A stretch of 64,000 bases of DNA from Rhodocyclaceae bacterium (lineage in GTDB: Bacteria > Pseudomonadota > Gammaproteobacteria > Burkholderiales > Rhodocyclaceae): NCBI GenBank assembly GCA_030824275.1, contig JAVBXY010000031.1, positions 1-64,000 of the forward strand, written 5' to 3'. The notes under the pieces were generated by a model. It made no database searches. It was not told the DNA's origin and was given only the letters and a program-made list of their open reading frames with translations. The position numbers and the translations under genes were made by a program. Shown piece by piece: positions 21,567 to 30,041 of the stretch (position 1 is the first letter of the stretch; each line of letters begins with the position of its first letter).

Positions 21567-21571
21567 ACGCC

Positions 21572-22624
21572 ATGACCGCCATGTACCAGAGTTATTTTGG
21601 TCTTGTCGGGGCCCCGTTTTCGATTGCTCCGGACCCCCGCTATCTCTACATGAGCCAACGTCATCAGGAAGCCCTTGCGCATCTGCTTTTCGGTCTTGGT
21701 AGCGACGGTGGCTTCGTCCTGCTGACGGGCGAGGTGGGGGCCGGCAAGACAACCATCTGTCGTTGCCTGCTCGAACAGATTCCCGCATCTTGCGATGTCG
21801 CCTACATTTTCAATCCCAAGCTCACTGCCGAAGAGCTGCTATCGACCATCTGCGTCGAATTCCACATTGCTTGCCCGCCCGGCAACACCAGCATCAAGGT
21901 CTTCATCGATTGCATCAATGACTATCTTCTCGACGCCCATGCCCGGGGACGGAATACCGTGCTGATCATCGACGAAGCGCAAAACCTTTCCGTCGACGTG
22001 CTGGAACAAATGCGCCTGCTTACAAATCTGGAGACCAACCAGCGCAAGCTCTTGCAGATCATTCTGCTAGGCCAGCCGGAACTTTCCAGGATCCTGGCTC
22101 GGCCAGAACTGCGGCAGCTTGCCCAGCGCATCGTCGCACGCTACCACCTGGGGCCGCTTACCCGACCTGAGGTAGCGGCCTATGTCGGTCACCGCCTCGC
22201 CGTATCGGGTGCCAGGCGTCCCTTGTTTCCTGCATCGCTCATGGGGCGCTTGTATCGCCTCAGCGGCGGAGTTCCCCGTGTTCTCAACATGCTGTGTGAT
22301 CGGGCACTGCTTGGCACCTTCGTTCAGGGACGGGAAAAGGTGAGTCGTGCCACTCTTTCCCAGGCCGCACACGAGACGCTATATCGGCCGGCACCGCAAG
22401 GCCGCTCCTGGCTGAATCCGCTCCTGTTCGTATTGATCCTGTTGATTGGCGCTGCCGTGGCCACCGTCGTTCAACAGTATCAGGAGCGGCGCAAGGCAGC
22501 GTCATCCGCCGCATTGGTGCGCCAGACCATGTCTGCCGTCACGAAGCCAATTGCGCAGGCCGTACCCACTATCCAGGAAGTAAAGACTGCCTTGCCTGAA
22601 ACGCTGGAAGTCGCCGGTAAATAG
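21572..22624 (+). CDS. gspA: General secretion pathway ATPase, ExeA/GspA family
   Basis: A 350-residue AAA+ membrane ATPase. MYQSYFGLVGAPFSIAPDPR is the ExeA N-terminal signature. Walker A is GEVGAGKTT (residues 53-61) and Walker B is in VLIIDEAQNLS. A transmembrane helix lies at about 285-303 (LLFVLILLIGAAVATVV), with a short periplasmic tail and no peptidoglycan-binding domain, so it is shorter than Aeromonas ExeA. ExeA with ExeB helps place the GspD secretin through the cell wall. Starts at 21572 or 21581 are both possible. Its partner gspB follows 2 bp later. Confidence 0.85.
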   Translation: MTAMYQSYFGLVGAPFSIAPDPRYLYMSQRHQEALAHLLFGLGSDGGFVLLTGEVGAGKTTICRCLLEQIPASCDVAYIFNPKLTAEELLSTICVEFHIACPPGNTSIKVFIDCINDYLLDAHARGRNTVLIIDEAQNLSVDVLEQMRLLTNLETNQRKLLQIILLGQPELSRILARPELRQLAQRIVARYHLGPLTRPEVAAYVGHRLAVSGARRPLFPASLMGRLYRLSGGVPRVLNMLCDRALLGTFVQGREKVSRATLSQAAHETLYRPAPQGRSWLNPLLFVLILLIGAAVATVVQQYQERRKAASSAALVRQTMSAVTKPIAQAVPTIQEVKTALPETLEVAGK

Positions 22625-22626
22625 GC

Positions 22627-23187
22627 ATGTCCTACATTCTCGATGCTCTCAGGAAGTCCGATCAGCAGCGCAAACGAGGACTGGTGCCGACCCTCGCGTC
22701 CATGCCGGCATCGCTACCGGCGTCGGAACCGCACTCAATGCTGTTTCATGGCCTGCTGGTGGCAATTCTGCTGTCCTCCGGTGCGGCCATCGCTTGGCTA
22801 CGGCCCTGGGCGCCTGAACCAGTAGTGGCATTGCAGATTGCTCCTGCCCCCCGCGCATCGGCAGTACCGCCGCTTGCCTCGATTCCGGTGCCATTGCCAA
22901 TCCACGCATCATCAGCTCATGAGCCGCAGGAAGCCGTGGTCCCGGTGTCACGCCCAAAGCTGCCTGCTCAGGGACGGGGTGCTTCCCGCATCCGGCCGGC
23001 GCTTCCTCCCATGAGCGTTGCGGTACATGCCTATTCGAGGCAGCCAGGGGACCGGCTGGTCAGCATCGACGGTCGGATGCTGAAGGAAGGAGATGAGCTG
23101 ACGCCCGATCTCCGGCTGGAACAGATCACTCCCGACGGCATGGTTTTCATCTATCGGGGTGAGCGCATCCGGCGCCGTGCGCGCTAG
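22627..23187 (+). CDS. gspB: General secretion pathway protein B
   Basis: A 186-residue GspB. The N-terminal MSYILDALRKSDQQRKRG is the family signature; a membrane helix lies at about 40-58 (FHGLLVAILLSSGAAIAWL), then a proline-rich linker. The C-terminal domain (VSIDGRMLKEGDELTPDLRLEQITPDGMVFIYRGERIRR) is a GspB/PilP-like beta domain that reaches the secretin. It is coupled to gspA but lies about 27 kb from the main type II secretion locus at 50434-61407. Confidence 0.87.
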   Translation: MSYILDALRKSDQQRKRGLVPTLASMPASLPASEPHSMLFHGLLVAILLSSGAAIAWLRPWAPEPVVALQIAPAPRASAVPPLASIPVPLPIHASSAHEPQEAVVPVSRPKLPAQGRGASRIRPALPPMSVAVHAYSRQPGDRLVSIDGRMLKEGDELTPDLRLEQITPDGMVFIYRGERIRRRAR

Positions 23188-23205
23188 GCAAGGCCTCCAG
23201 CCCTA

Positions 23206-23221
23206 TGTGCGCTAGCGCACA
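23206..23221 (+). promoter_or_regulatory. Operator-like palindrome, site 1 (perfect copy)
   Basis: TGTGCGCTAGCGCACA, a perfect 16-bp palindrome with the TGTGC-N6-GCACA layout of CRP/FNR sites. It lies 168 bp before the hybrid kinase start, just after gspB. It is the reference copy for ten others in the window. Confidence 0.7.
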
Positions 23222-23389
23222 GGACATAGTTCCAACTCTGACTATTCTTGGGGCTCGGCAGGGCATGCCAACGATGGCATGCCTTGAAGCCATGCAAGTC
23301 CACAGGTACGCACGTTCGCCCATGCTCGCGACAATTTCCCATTTTGTGTTTGCAATATTCATGCAGGAGCGGCAGCGGGTCAGCCTTCC

Positions 23390-25705
23390 TTGAAGCCCAT
23401 CCATGGCACCGTTGGTGGATTTTCAGCCGCGATCCTGATGACGATGCTGGTGGTGGGTGCTTCGCTGTGGACCTTGCGACAGGTCGATGAAGCCGCCGCC
23501 GTGCGCCAGCACACCTATGCAGTGATAGACGGTGCCGATGAATTGCTGTCAGCCCTGAAGGATGCTGAAATCAGCCAGCATGGCTATTTATTGACTGGCG
23601 ACAGGTCATATCTCGAGCCATATGCCTTGGCCAACACACGAGTCCGAAGTTCCCTGGACATCCTGCGCCAGATCACCCTGGTCGTGACGGCCCGGCAATA
23701 CCTTGACGTACTGGTGCCCTTGATCGATGCCAAGCTGGTCTTCATGAAAACCGCCATGGCGCGGAGGGAGGGCAGCAACTTGGCCGCAGCCTTGACACTG
23801 GAGCGCGGCGGCGAGGGCAAGCGTTTGATGGAATCGATTCGCGCCGAGGTCGATGGCTTCGACCGGATACAGACGGCCATCCTGGCGCAGCGCGAAGCGG
23901 AATTCCAATCGAGCATGCGCCGGCTGTTCGTCATTGTCATCGCGACGACGTTTCTGGCGCTGCTGCTGGGCTTGGGCTTTGCCCGTCTGATCTATCAGGA
24001 GACACAGCAGCGGCTGAAGAATCTGGTGCATACCGAAACACGGGAATATGCCGCGCAGCAGGCCTTGCGCGACAGCACCGCACAGACCCAGACGATCCTG
24101 AACACCGTGGTGGATGGCATTGTCACCATCCAGGCTCGTGGTGGCGTCGTCGAGACCGCTAATCCGTCCGCCGAGCGGATGTTCGGTTATACCGCCGCCG
24201 AGATCGCCGGACAACATTTCAGTCTGCTGATCCCCGAACTCGATCACGATCAGCGCGAAGGCTCGCTGGAGTATTACAGCCCGAACGACGAAGCCCGCGC
24301 CGGCGGACTTGGCCGCGAAGTGCTTGGCCGGCGCAAGGACGGCGGCACGTTTCCGCTGGAGATTGCCGTCAGCGAAATGTGGCTGGGTGGCCAGCGCTAT
24401 TTCACCGCGATCCTGCGCGACATCACCGCGCGCAAGCAGATCGAAGCGGAACGGACCCTGCTCGATCAGGACCTACAGGACCGGAACGTCGAACTGGAAA
24501 GTGCACGGGCAGTTGCCGACAAGGCCAATCTTGCGAAAACGGAGTTTCTCTCCAGCATGAGTCACGAGCTGCGCACACCGCTCAATGCCATCCTCGGTTT
24601 CACCCAATTGATGGAATCCGGCTCGCCGCCGCCCACGCCCTCTCAGCAGAAGAACCTCGATCAGATACTCAAGGGCGGCTGGTACCTGCTGGAACTGATC
24701 AACGAAATACTCGATCTGGCGCTGATCGAATCAGGCAAGGCGACGCTGTCTCTCGAAGCGGTATCACTGACCGAGTTGATGGCCGAATGCCGAGCCATGG
24801 TCGAGCCGCAGGCACATACGCGGGGCATCGTCATGAGCTTTCCCCGCTTCGAGCAGCCCTGTTTCGTCAGTGCCGACCGGATGCGACTGAAACAGGTGCT
24901 GATCAATCTGCTCTTCAACGCCATCAAGTACAACAAGACGGACGGCGCTGTCGTCGTCGAGTATGTCCTGCGCCCGCCGAATTCGATCCGAATTTGCATC
25001 CGGGATACCGGTGCCGGTCTGGCGGCGGAGCAGGTAGCCCAGCTATTCCAACCCTTTAATCGCCTAGGCCAGGAAACCGGGACGGAGGAGGGCACGGGCA
25101 TCGGTCTGGTGGTCACCAAACGCCTGGTTGAACTGATGGACGGCCTCATCGGCGTCAATAGCACCATCGGGGTGGGCAGCGAGTTCTGGTTCGAACTGGG
25201 CTTACGTGCCACGCCGCTCCTTGCCATTCAGGAGGCCGAGCAGGCCCTGCAAGTGCTGCCGCAGGTTTTGCTCGGCATGCCGCAGCGCACTGTATTGCAC
25301 GTCGAAGACAATCCGGCCAATCTCGAACTGGTCGAACAGCTCATCGCCCGTCGTCCTGAGCTTCGTCTGCTCTCCGTGGCGGATGGCCAGCTAGGGATCG
25401 AGTTTGCCCGCGTCTATCAACCACAGGTGATTCTGATGGACATCAACCTGCCGGGTATCAGCGGCATTGAGGCGATGAAAGTTTTGCACGCCGACCCGAC
25501 AACGGCGCATATTCCGATCATCGCCCTGAGCGCCAACGCCGTACCGCATGACATCGAGAAGGCGCTCCAGGCCGGTTTCTTCGGCTATCTCACCAAACCC
25601 ATCAAGGTCCGCTTGTTCATGGACACGCTGGACGTGGCGCTGGCAATTCCCCATGCCGCCATGCCGGCGGACGCAGGCAGCACTTTATCCAAGGAGCTCG
25701 CATGA
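23390..25705 (+). CDS. Hybrid sensor histidine kinase (CHASE3-like, PAS, HisKA, HATPase, REC)
   Basis: A 771-residue membrane kinase with a TTG start; no better in-frame start lies upstream and no clear ribosome site was found, so the N-terminus is uncertain. Transmembrane helices at about 9-29 and 179-202 enclose a CHASE3-like helical sensor. A PAS domain follows at about 234-350, then HisKA with the phosphorylated His392 in SMSHELRTPLNAILGF, a HATPase (GTGIGLVVTKRLVELM), and a REC domain with Asp684 in VILMDINLPG. The stop overlaps the next gene (ATGA). Its kinase-to-REC half closely resembles the kinase at 30038. Confidence 0.9.
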   Translation: MKPIHGTVGGFSAAILMTMLVVGASLWTLRQVDEAAAVRQHTYAVIDGADELLSALKDAEISQHGYLLTGDRSYLEPYALANTRVRSSLDILRQITLVVTARQYLDVLVPLIDAKLVFMKTAMARREGSNLAAALTLERGGEGKRLMESIRAEVDGFDRIQTAILAQREAEFQSSMRRLFVIVIATTFLALLLGLGFARLIYQETQQRLKNLVHTETREYAAQQALRDSTAQTQTILNTVVDGIVTIQARGGVVETANPSAERMFGYTAAEIAGQHFSLLIPELDHDQREGSLEYYSPNDEARAGGLGREVLGRRKDGGTFPLEIAVSEMWLGGQRYFTAILRDITARKQIEAERTLLDQDLQDRNVELESARAVADKANLAKTEFLSSMSHELRTPLNAILGFTQLMESGSPPPTPSQQKNLDQILKGGWYLLELINEILDLALIESGKATLSLEAVSLTELMAECRAMVEPQAHTRGIVMSFPRFEQPCFVSADRMRLKQVLINLLFNAIKYNKTDGAVVVEYVLRPPNSIRICIRDTGAGLAAEQVAQLFQPFNRLGQETGTEEGTGIGLVVTKRLVELMDGLIGVNSTIGVGSEFWFELGLRATPLLAIQEAEQALQVLPQVLLGMPQRTVLHVEDNPANLELVEQLIARRPELRLLSVADGQLGIEFARVYQPQVILMDINLPGISGIEAMKVLHADPTTAHIPIIALSANAVPHDIEKALQAGFFGYLTKPIKVRLFMDTLDVALAIPHAAMPADAGSTLSKELA

Positions 25706-26526
25706 AGCTTTCCGAACACGACATCCTCAATGCCGCGATCCTGATCGTCGACGATCAGGAATCCAACGTCAGCCTGCTGGAGCGTCTGCTGGGCGAGGTG
25801 GGCTATACCCGCGTGTCGTCGACGATGAAGCCGGAGGAGGTTTGCGCCCTGCATCGGCAGAACCGCTACGACCTGATCCTGCTCGATCTGCAAATGCCGG
25901 GTATGGACGGCTTTCAGGTGATGGAGGGGCTCAAGACCAATGCTGCGGATGGCTATCTGCCCGTGCTGGTGATCACCGCGCAACCGGGGCACAAACTGCG
26001 TGCCTTGCAAGCGGGGGCACGGGACTTCATCAGCAAGCCCTTTGATCTGGTCGAAGTCAGGATGCGCATCCGCAACATGCTGGAAGTCCGGCTGCTCTAC
26101 AAGCAACTGGAGAACTACAGCAAGATCCTCGAAGAGAAGGTATTGGAGCGAACCGCCGAACTGCGTGAAAGCGAAGCCCGCTTTCGCAGCCTGACCGAGC
26201 TTGCTTCCGACTGGTACTGGGAGCAGGACGAGCATGGCAACTTCACCAAGGTATCCGGCCCGGTCCTGGAGATGCTGGGCATCCAGGTTGGCCCGCTTCT
26301 TGGCGCGGTGCAGGATGTGCGCACGGACGGTTGGAACGAGGATGAACGCAAGGTCTTGCAGACCGCCATTGCCGACCGGCAACCCTTTCTGGACATGGTC
26401 TTGAGCCGTAGCAATCCGAATGGCACGCAACAGAAATTCCAGGTCAGTGGTGAGCCCATGTTCAGCCAGTCCTGCCGGTTTGTCGGCTACCGGGGCATCG
26501 GTATCGAACTCACTTCAGGGTCGTGA
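25702..26526 (+). CDS. Response regulator with C-terminal PAS domain
   Basis: A 274-residue protein. The REC domain occupies about 12-130, with Asp62 in LILLDLQMPGMDGF and the switch lysine in FISKPFD. A coiled coil (LYKQLENYSKILEEKVLERTAELRES) leads to a PAS domain at about 155-270 (FRSLTELASDWYWEQDEHGNF). There is no output enzyme or DNA-binding domain, so it probably relays phosphate or a ligand signal by protein contact. It overlaps the kinase by 4 bp and is followed 3 bp later by the Crp-family gene, so these three are one operon. Confidence 0.88.
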   Translation: MKLSEHDILNAAILIVDDQESNVSLLERLLGEVGYTRVSSTMKPEEVCALHRQNRYDLILLDLQMPGMDGFQVMEGLKTNAADGYLPVLVITAQPGHKLRALQAGARDFISKPFDLVEVRMRIRNMLEVRLLYKQLENYSKILEEKVLERTAELRESEARFRSLTELASDWYWEQDEHGNFTKVSGPVLEMLGIQVGPLLGAVQDVRTDGWNEDERKVLQTAIADRQPFLDMVLSRSNPNGTQQKFQVSGEPMFSQSCRFVGYRGIGIELTSGS

Positions 26527-26529
26527 TCC

Positions 26530-27318
26530 ATGTCGCCAAACCATAACCCGAGTCAAAACCACCTGCTCGCCGCTCTGCCAACGGCGGAATTCGAATTGCT
26601 GGCGCCGCACCTGGAGCTGGTCTCCCTGCCGCTCGGCGACATGCTCTACGAGCCGGGGCGGCAATTGCAGCACGCCTATTTCCCTACCACCGCCATCGTC
26701 TCCCTGCTTCACGTCATGGAGTCCGGTGCCTCGGCCGAGTCGGCCGGCGTCGGCAACGAGGGCATGGTCGGCATTTCGCTGTTCATGGGTGGCGACACCA
26801 CGCCGAGTTCGGCCGTGGTGCAGACGGCGGGTCACGCCTATCGCCTGGACCGGCGCTGGTTGATGCAGGAGTTCAATCGTGCCGGCCTGTTCCAGCGTCT
26901 GCTGCTGCGCTACACCCAGGCACTGATGACGCAGATGGCGCAGACCGCCGCCTGCAACCGGCACCATTCGGTGGAACAGCAGTTGTGTCGCTGGCTGTTA
27001 CTGACCCATGACCGGGTGGGCACTCGGGAGCTGGTCATTACCCAGGAATTGATCGCCGGCATGCTCGGCGTGCGCCGCGAAGGGGTCACCGAGGCGGCGG
27101 GAAAGTTGCAGCGGGCCGGCTATATCAGCTATCGGCGAGGTCATGTGTCCGTTCTCGATCGGGCCGGGCTGGAGGCCGGCGCCTGCGAATGCTACGCACT
27201 GGTCAAGACGGAGTTGAGTCGCCTGTTGTCCGACGTTCTGTATCGTCAGGACAGCCCGTCGACCGGCACCGAGCAGCGAGTCTCCCCAGCAATTGCAAGT
27301 CGTCCCCAAATGCACTAG
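26530..27318 (+). CDS. Crp/Fnr-family transcriptional regulator
   Basis: A 262-residue regulator. The N-terminal cyclic-nucleotide-binding-type beta roll (about 15-125; LPLGDMLYEPG, NEGMVGISLFMGG) is followed by a long dimer helix and a winged helix-turn-helix at about 169-200 (ITQELIAGMLGVRREGVTEAAGKLQRAG). The cNMP pocket lacks the RAA-type phosphate cassette of E. coli CRP and there is no FNR cysteine cluster, so the ligand is unknown. In the recognition helix R182-R183-E184 are kept, but the position of CRP Arg185 is Glu188. It is the only DNA-binding protein of the signalling cluster and the best candidate reader of the TGTGC-N6-GCACA sites. Confidence 0.88.
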   Translation: MSPNHNPSQNHLLAALPTAEFELLAPHLELVSLPLGDMLYEPGRQLQHAYFPTTAIVSLLHVMESGASAESAGVGNEGMVGISLFMGGDTTPSSAVVQTAGHAYRLDRRWLMQEFNRAGLFQRLLLRYTQALMTQMAQTAACNRHHSVEQQLCRWLLLTHDRVGTRELVITQELIAGMLGVRREGVTEAAGKLQRAGYISYRRGHVSVLDRAGLEAGACECYALVKTELSRLLSDVLYRQDSPSTGTEQRVSPAIASRPQMH

Positions 27319-27365
27319 GGTCGGACATTATCCGGTCATATTGATCCCGACTGGCAAGGAAACCC

Positions 27366-30041
27366 ATGGCCCGACCGGCGCAAGCAAAAAAAGACAAATC
27401 CCCCGAACCCAGGCCTCGCTCGGCGAAGAAGCCTGTGGCAGCGGCTACGCCAGGAAGTCGCAAGGCCATGCCGAAGATTGATCCGCCAAGCGCTCCCTTC
27501 CCCATTGTCGCCATCGGCGCTTCGGCCGGTGGCCTGGAAGCGCTTGAACTTTTCCTTGGTGGCGTACCGGCAGGCTGCGGCATGGCCTTCGTTGTCATCC
27601 AGCATCTCGATCCCAAGCGCAAGGGCATGATGCCCGAGTTGCTGCAGCGGGCTACGAACATGCCGGTGACCCAGGCCAGGAGCCGCATGAAGGTCAAACC
27701 CGGCTGCGTCTATGTGATTCCACCCAACCGGGACATCTCGATCCTGCGCGACACGCTCTACCTGCTGGAGCAGGTGCCGCCGCGCGGCCTGCATCTGCCC
27801 ATCGACTTTTTCTTCCGTGCCCTGGCCGATGACCGACAGGAACATGCCATTTGCGTGATTCTCTCCGGCATGGGCTCGGATGGCACGCTGGGCCTGCGCG
27901 CGGTCAAGGAAAAGGGCGGCCTGGTCGCCGTGCAGGAGCCGGCGTCGGCCAAGTTCGACAGCATGCCGCGCAGTGCCATCGACACGGGCCTGGTCGACTT
28001 GGTCACCATCGCCGAAGAGCTACCCTCGCGCATCCTCGATTGTCTGCGTCATGTGCCCAGCGGTTTGCGTAGCGCCGTCGCAGTGGACGCAGAAACCCCG
28101 GCACAGAAGAGTGCCTTCGACAAGATCTGCATCCTGCTGCGGGCGCGTACCGGCAACGATTTTTCGCTCTACAAGAAAAGCACCATCTATCGCCGCGTCG
28201 AACGGCGCATGGCGCTGCACCAGATCGACCGCATTGCCCACTATGCGTCCTACCTGCGCGAGAACCCCCAGGAAGTGGATCTGCTGTTCAAGGAACTGCT
28301 GATCGGCGTCACCAACTTCTTTCGTGATCCGCCGGCCTGGGACATCCTGCAAGCGAAAGGCCTGCCGGCCTTGCTCGCGGCTTCCCCTGCGGGTGCCCCC
28401 TTGCGTGCCTGGGTGGCCGGTTGTTCCACGGGCGAGGAGGCCTACACCCTGGCCATCGCCTTCCGCGAAACGCAGGAACGGCTGAAGCTGCCTGGACGCC
28501 ATTCGCTGCAAATCTTCGCCACCGACCTCGACCCGGACGCCATTGCCAAGGCAAGACGGGCGATATATCCCGCCAACATCGTCGCCGATCTCTCGGCAGA
28601 ACGTCTGAAGCGTTATTTCATCGAGGAAGGCGATAGCTACCGGGTAGGCAAGGAAATCCGCGAGATGGTGGTGTTCGCACCGCAGAACGCGATCATGGAC
28701 CCGCCCTTCACCAACCTCGACATCATCACCTGCCGCAACCTGCTGATCTACCTGGGGCCGGAGTTGCAGAAAAAGCTGCTGCCCCTGTTTCACTACAGCC
28801 TCAAGCCGGGTGGCATCCTCATGCTGGGCAGCGCCGAATCCATCGGCAATTTCACCGACCTGTTTTCGCCCTTCGATAGTGCGGCACGTCTTTTCCGCCG
28901 GGGCAATGTACCGCCACGTACCCTGGAACTGGAGTTTCCCACCCACCACCTGCCCAGGAAGCCCGAAACGCTCATGGCCACCGACCCCCAGCCGGCCGCC
29001 GGCAATTTGCAGAACCTGGCCGACCAATTGTTGTTGCAATCCTTTTCCCCCGCCGCCGTACTGGTGACCGGGGCCGGCGACGTGCTCTACACCAGCGGCC
29101 GCACCGGCAAGTATCTGGAGCCGGCCGCCGGCAAGGCCAACTGGAACATTCACGTCATGGCGCGCGAAGGACTGCGCCAGGAGCTGGCGCTGGCCCTGCC
29201 CAAGGCCGTGCGTAGTGGCGAGCCGGTGCAGTGCCGTCAGTTGCGTATCGGTACCAATGGCGGCACCCAGATTGTCGACCTCACCGTACAGCCCATCGCC
29301 GAACCGGCTGCCTTGCGCGGCATGGCAATGATCGTCTTCGTCGATGTCCCGGCGTCGCCCGTCGACGAAGTCGTCGCCGGCAAGCGCGCCCCTCGCCGCA
29401 GCGCGCGGGTGATGGAACTGGAGCTGGCGCTGGCCCAGGCCAGACAGGAAATGCAGTCCCTGCGCGACGAAATGCAAAGCTCGCACGAAGAGATCAAGTC
29501 TTCCAACGAGGAGATGCAATCGACCAACGAGGAACTTCAGTCCACCAACGAGGAGCTGACTACCTCCAAGGAGGAAATGCAGTCCTTGAACGAGGAATTG
29601 CAGACCGTGAACATCGAGCTGCAATCGAAAGTGGACGAACTGTCGTCGGCCAGCAACGACATGAAGAACCTGCTCAACAGCACCGACATGGCGACCATCT
29701 TCCTCGATGGCGCATTGAACGTGCGGCGCTTCACCACCCAGGCGACACGGCTGTTCAAACTTCTGCCCGGCGACATCGGGCGTCCGCTGTCGGATATCGC
29801 CTGCGACCTCGTTTATCCCGGCCTGTCCCACGATGCCGAGGAAGTCTTGCGCAGCCTGGTGTTTGCCGACCGTGAAATATCCACCGGTGACCAGCGCTGG
29901 TTCCAGGTCAAGATCATGCCTTACCGCACCATGGACAATGTCATCGACGGTGTCGTCATCACCTTCAATGACATCAGCGCGGCCAAGCGCCTGGAAGCGG
30001 AATTGCGGGCTGTCGTCGGCCAGAAGGAAAAGCCACCGTGA
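27366..30041 (+). CDS. CheB-CheR-PAS fusion protein
   Basis: An 891-residue fusion. The CheB methylesterase domain has its catalytic triad: Ser53 in GASAGG, His80 in IQHLD and Asp172 in GMGSDG. A CheR methyltransferase follows (about 245-500: FSLYKKSTIYRRVERRM, VAGCSTGEEAYTLAI, NLDIITCRNLLIYL). Next come a PAS-like region, a heptad coiled coil of SNEEMQSTNEELQ repeats (about 685-760) and a second PAS domain. No receptor with methylation helices is encoded nearby, so the target may be a kinase or a non-chemotaxis partner. Its stop overlaps the downstream kinase start (GTGA). Confidence 0.92.
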   Translation: MARPAQAKKDKSPEPRPRSAKKPVAAATPGSRKAMPKIDPPSAPFPIVAIGASAGGLEALELFLGGVPAGCGMAFVVIQHLDPKRKGMMPELLQRATNMPVTQARSRMKVKPGCVYVIPPNRDISILRDTLYLLEQVPPRGLHLPIDFFFRALADDRQEHAICVILSGMGSDGTLGLRAVKEKGGLVAVQEPASAKFDSMPRSAIDTGLVDLVTIAEELPSRILDCLRHVPSGLRSAVAVDAETPAQKSAFDKICILLRARTGNDFSLYKKSTIYRRVERRMALHQIDRIAHYASYLRENPQEVDLLFKELLIGVTNFFRDPPAWDILQAKGLPALLAASPAGAPLRAWVAGCSTGEEAYTLAIAFRETQERLKLPGRHSLQIFATDLDPDAIAKARRAIYPANIVADLSAERLKRYFIEEGDSYRVGKEIREMVVFAPQNAIMDPPFTNLDIITCRNLLIYLGPELQKKLLPLFHYSLKPGGILMLGSAESIGNFTDLFSPFDSAARLFRRGNVPPRTLELEFPTHHLPRKPETLMATDPQPAAGNLQNLADQLLLQSFSPAAVLVTGAGDVLYTSGRTGKYLEPAAGKANWNIHVMAREGLRQELALALPKAVRSGEPVQCRQLRIGTNGGTQIVDLTVQPIAEPAALRGMAMIVFVDVPASPVDEVVAGKRAPRRSARVMELELALAQARQEMQSLRDEMQSSHEEIKSSNEEMQSTNEELQSTNEELTTSKEEMQSLNEELQTVNIELQSKVDELSSASNDMKNLLNSTDMATIFLDGALNVRRFTTQATRLFKLLPGDIGRPLSDIACDLVYPGLSHDAEEVLRSLVFADREISTGDQRWFQVKIMPYRTMDNVIDGVVITFNDISAAKRLEAELRAVVGQKEKPP

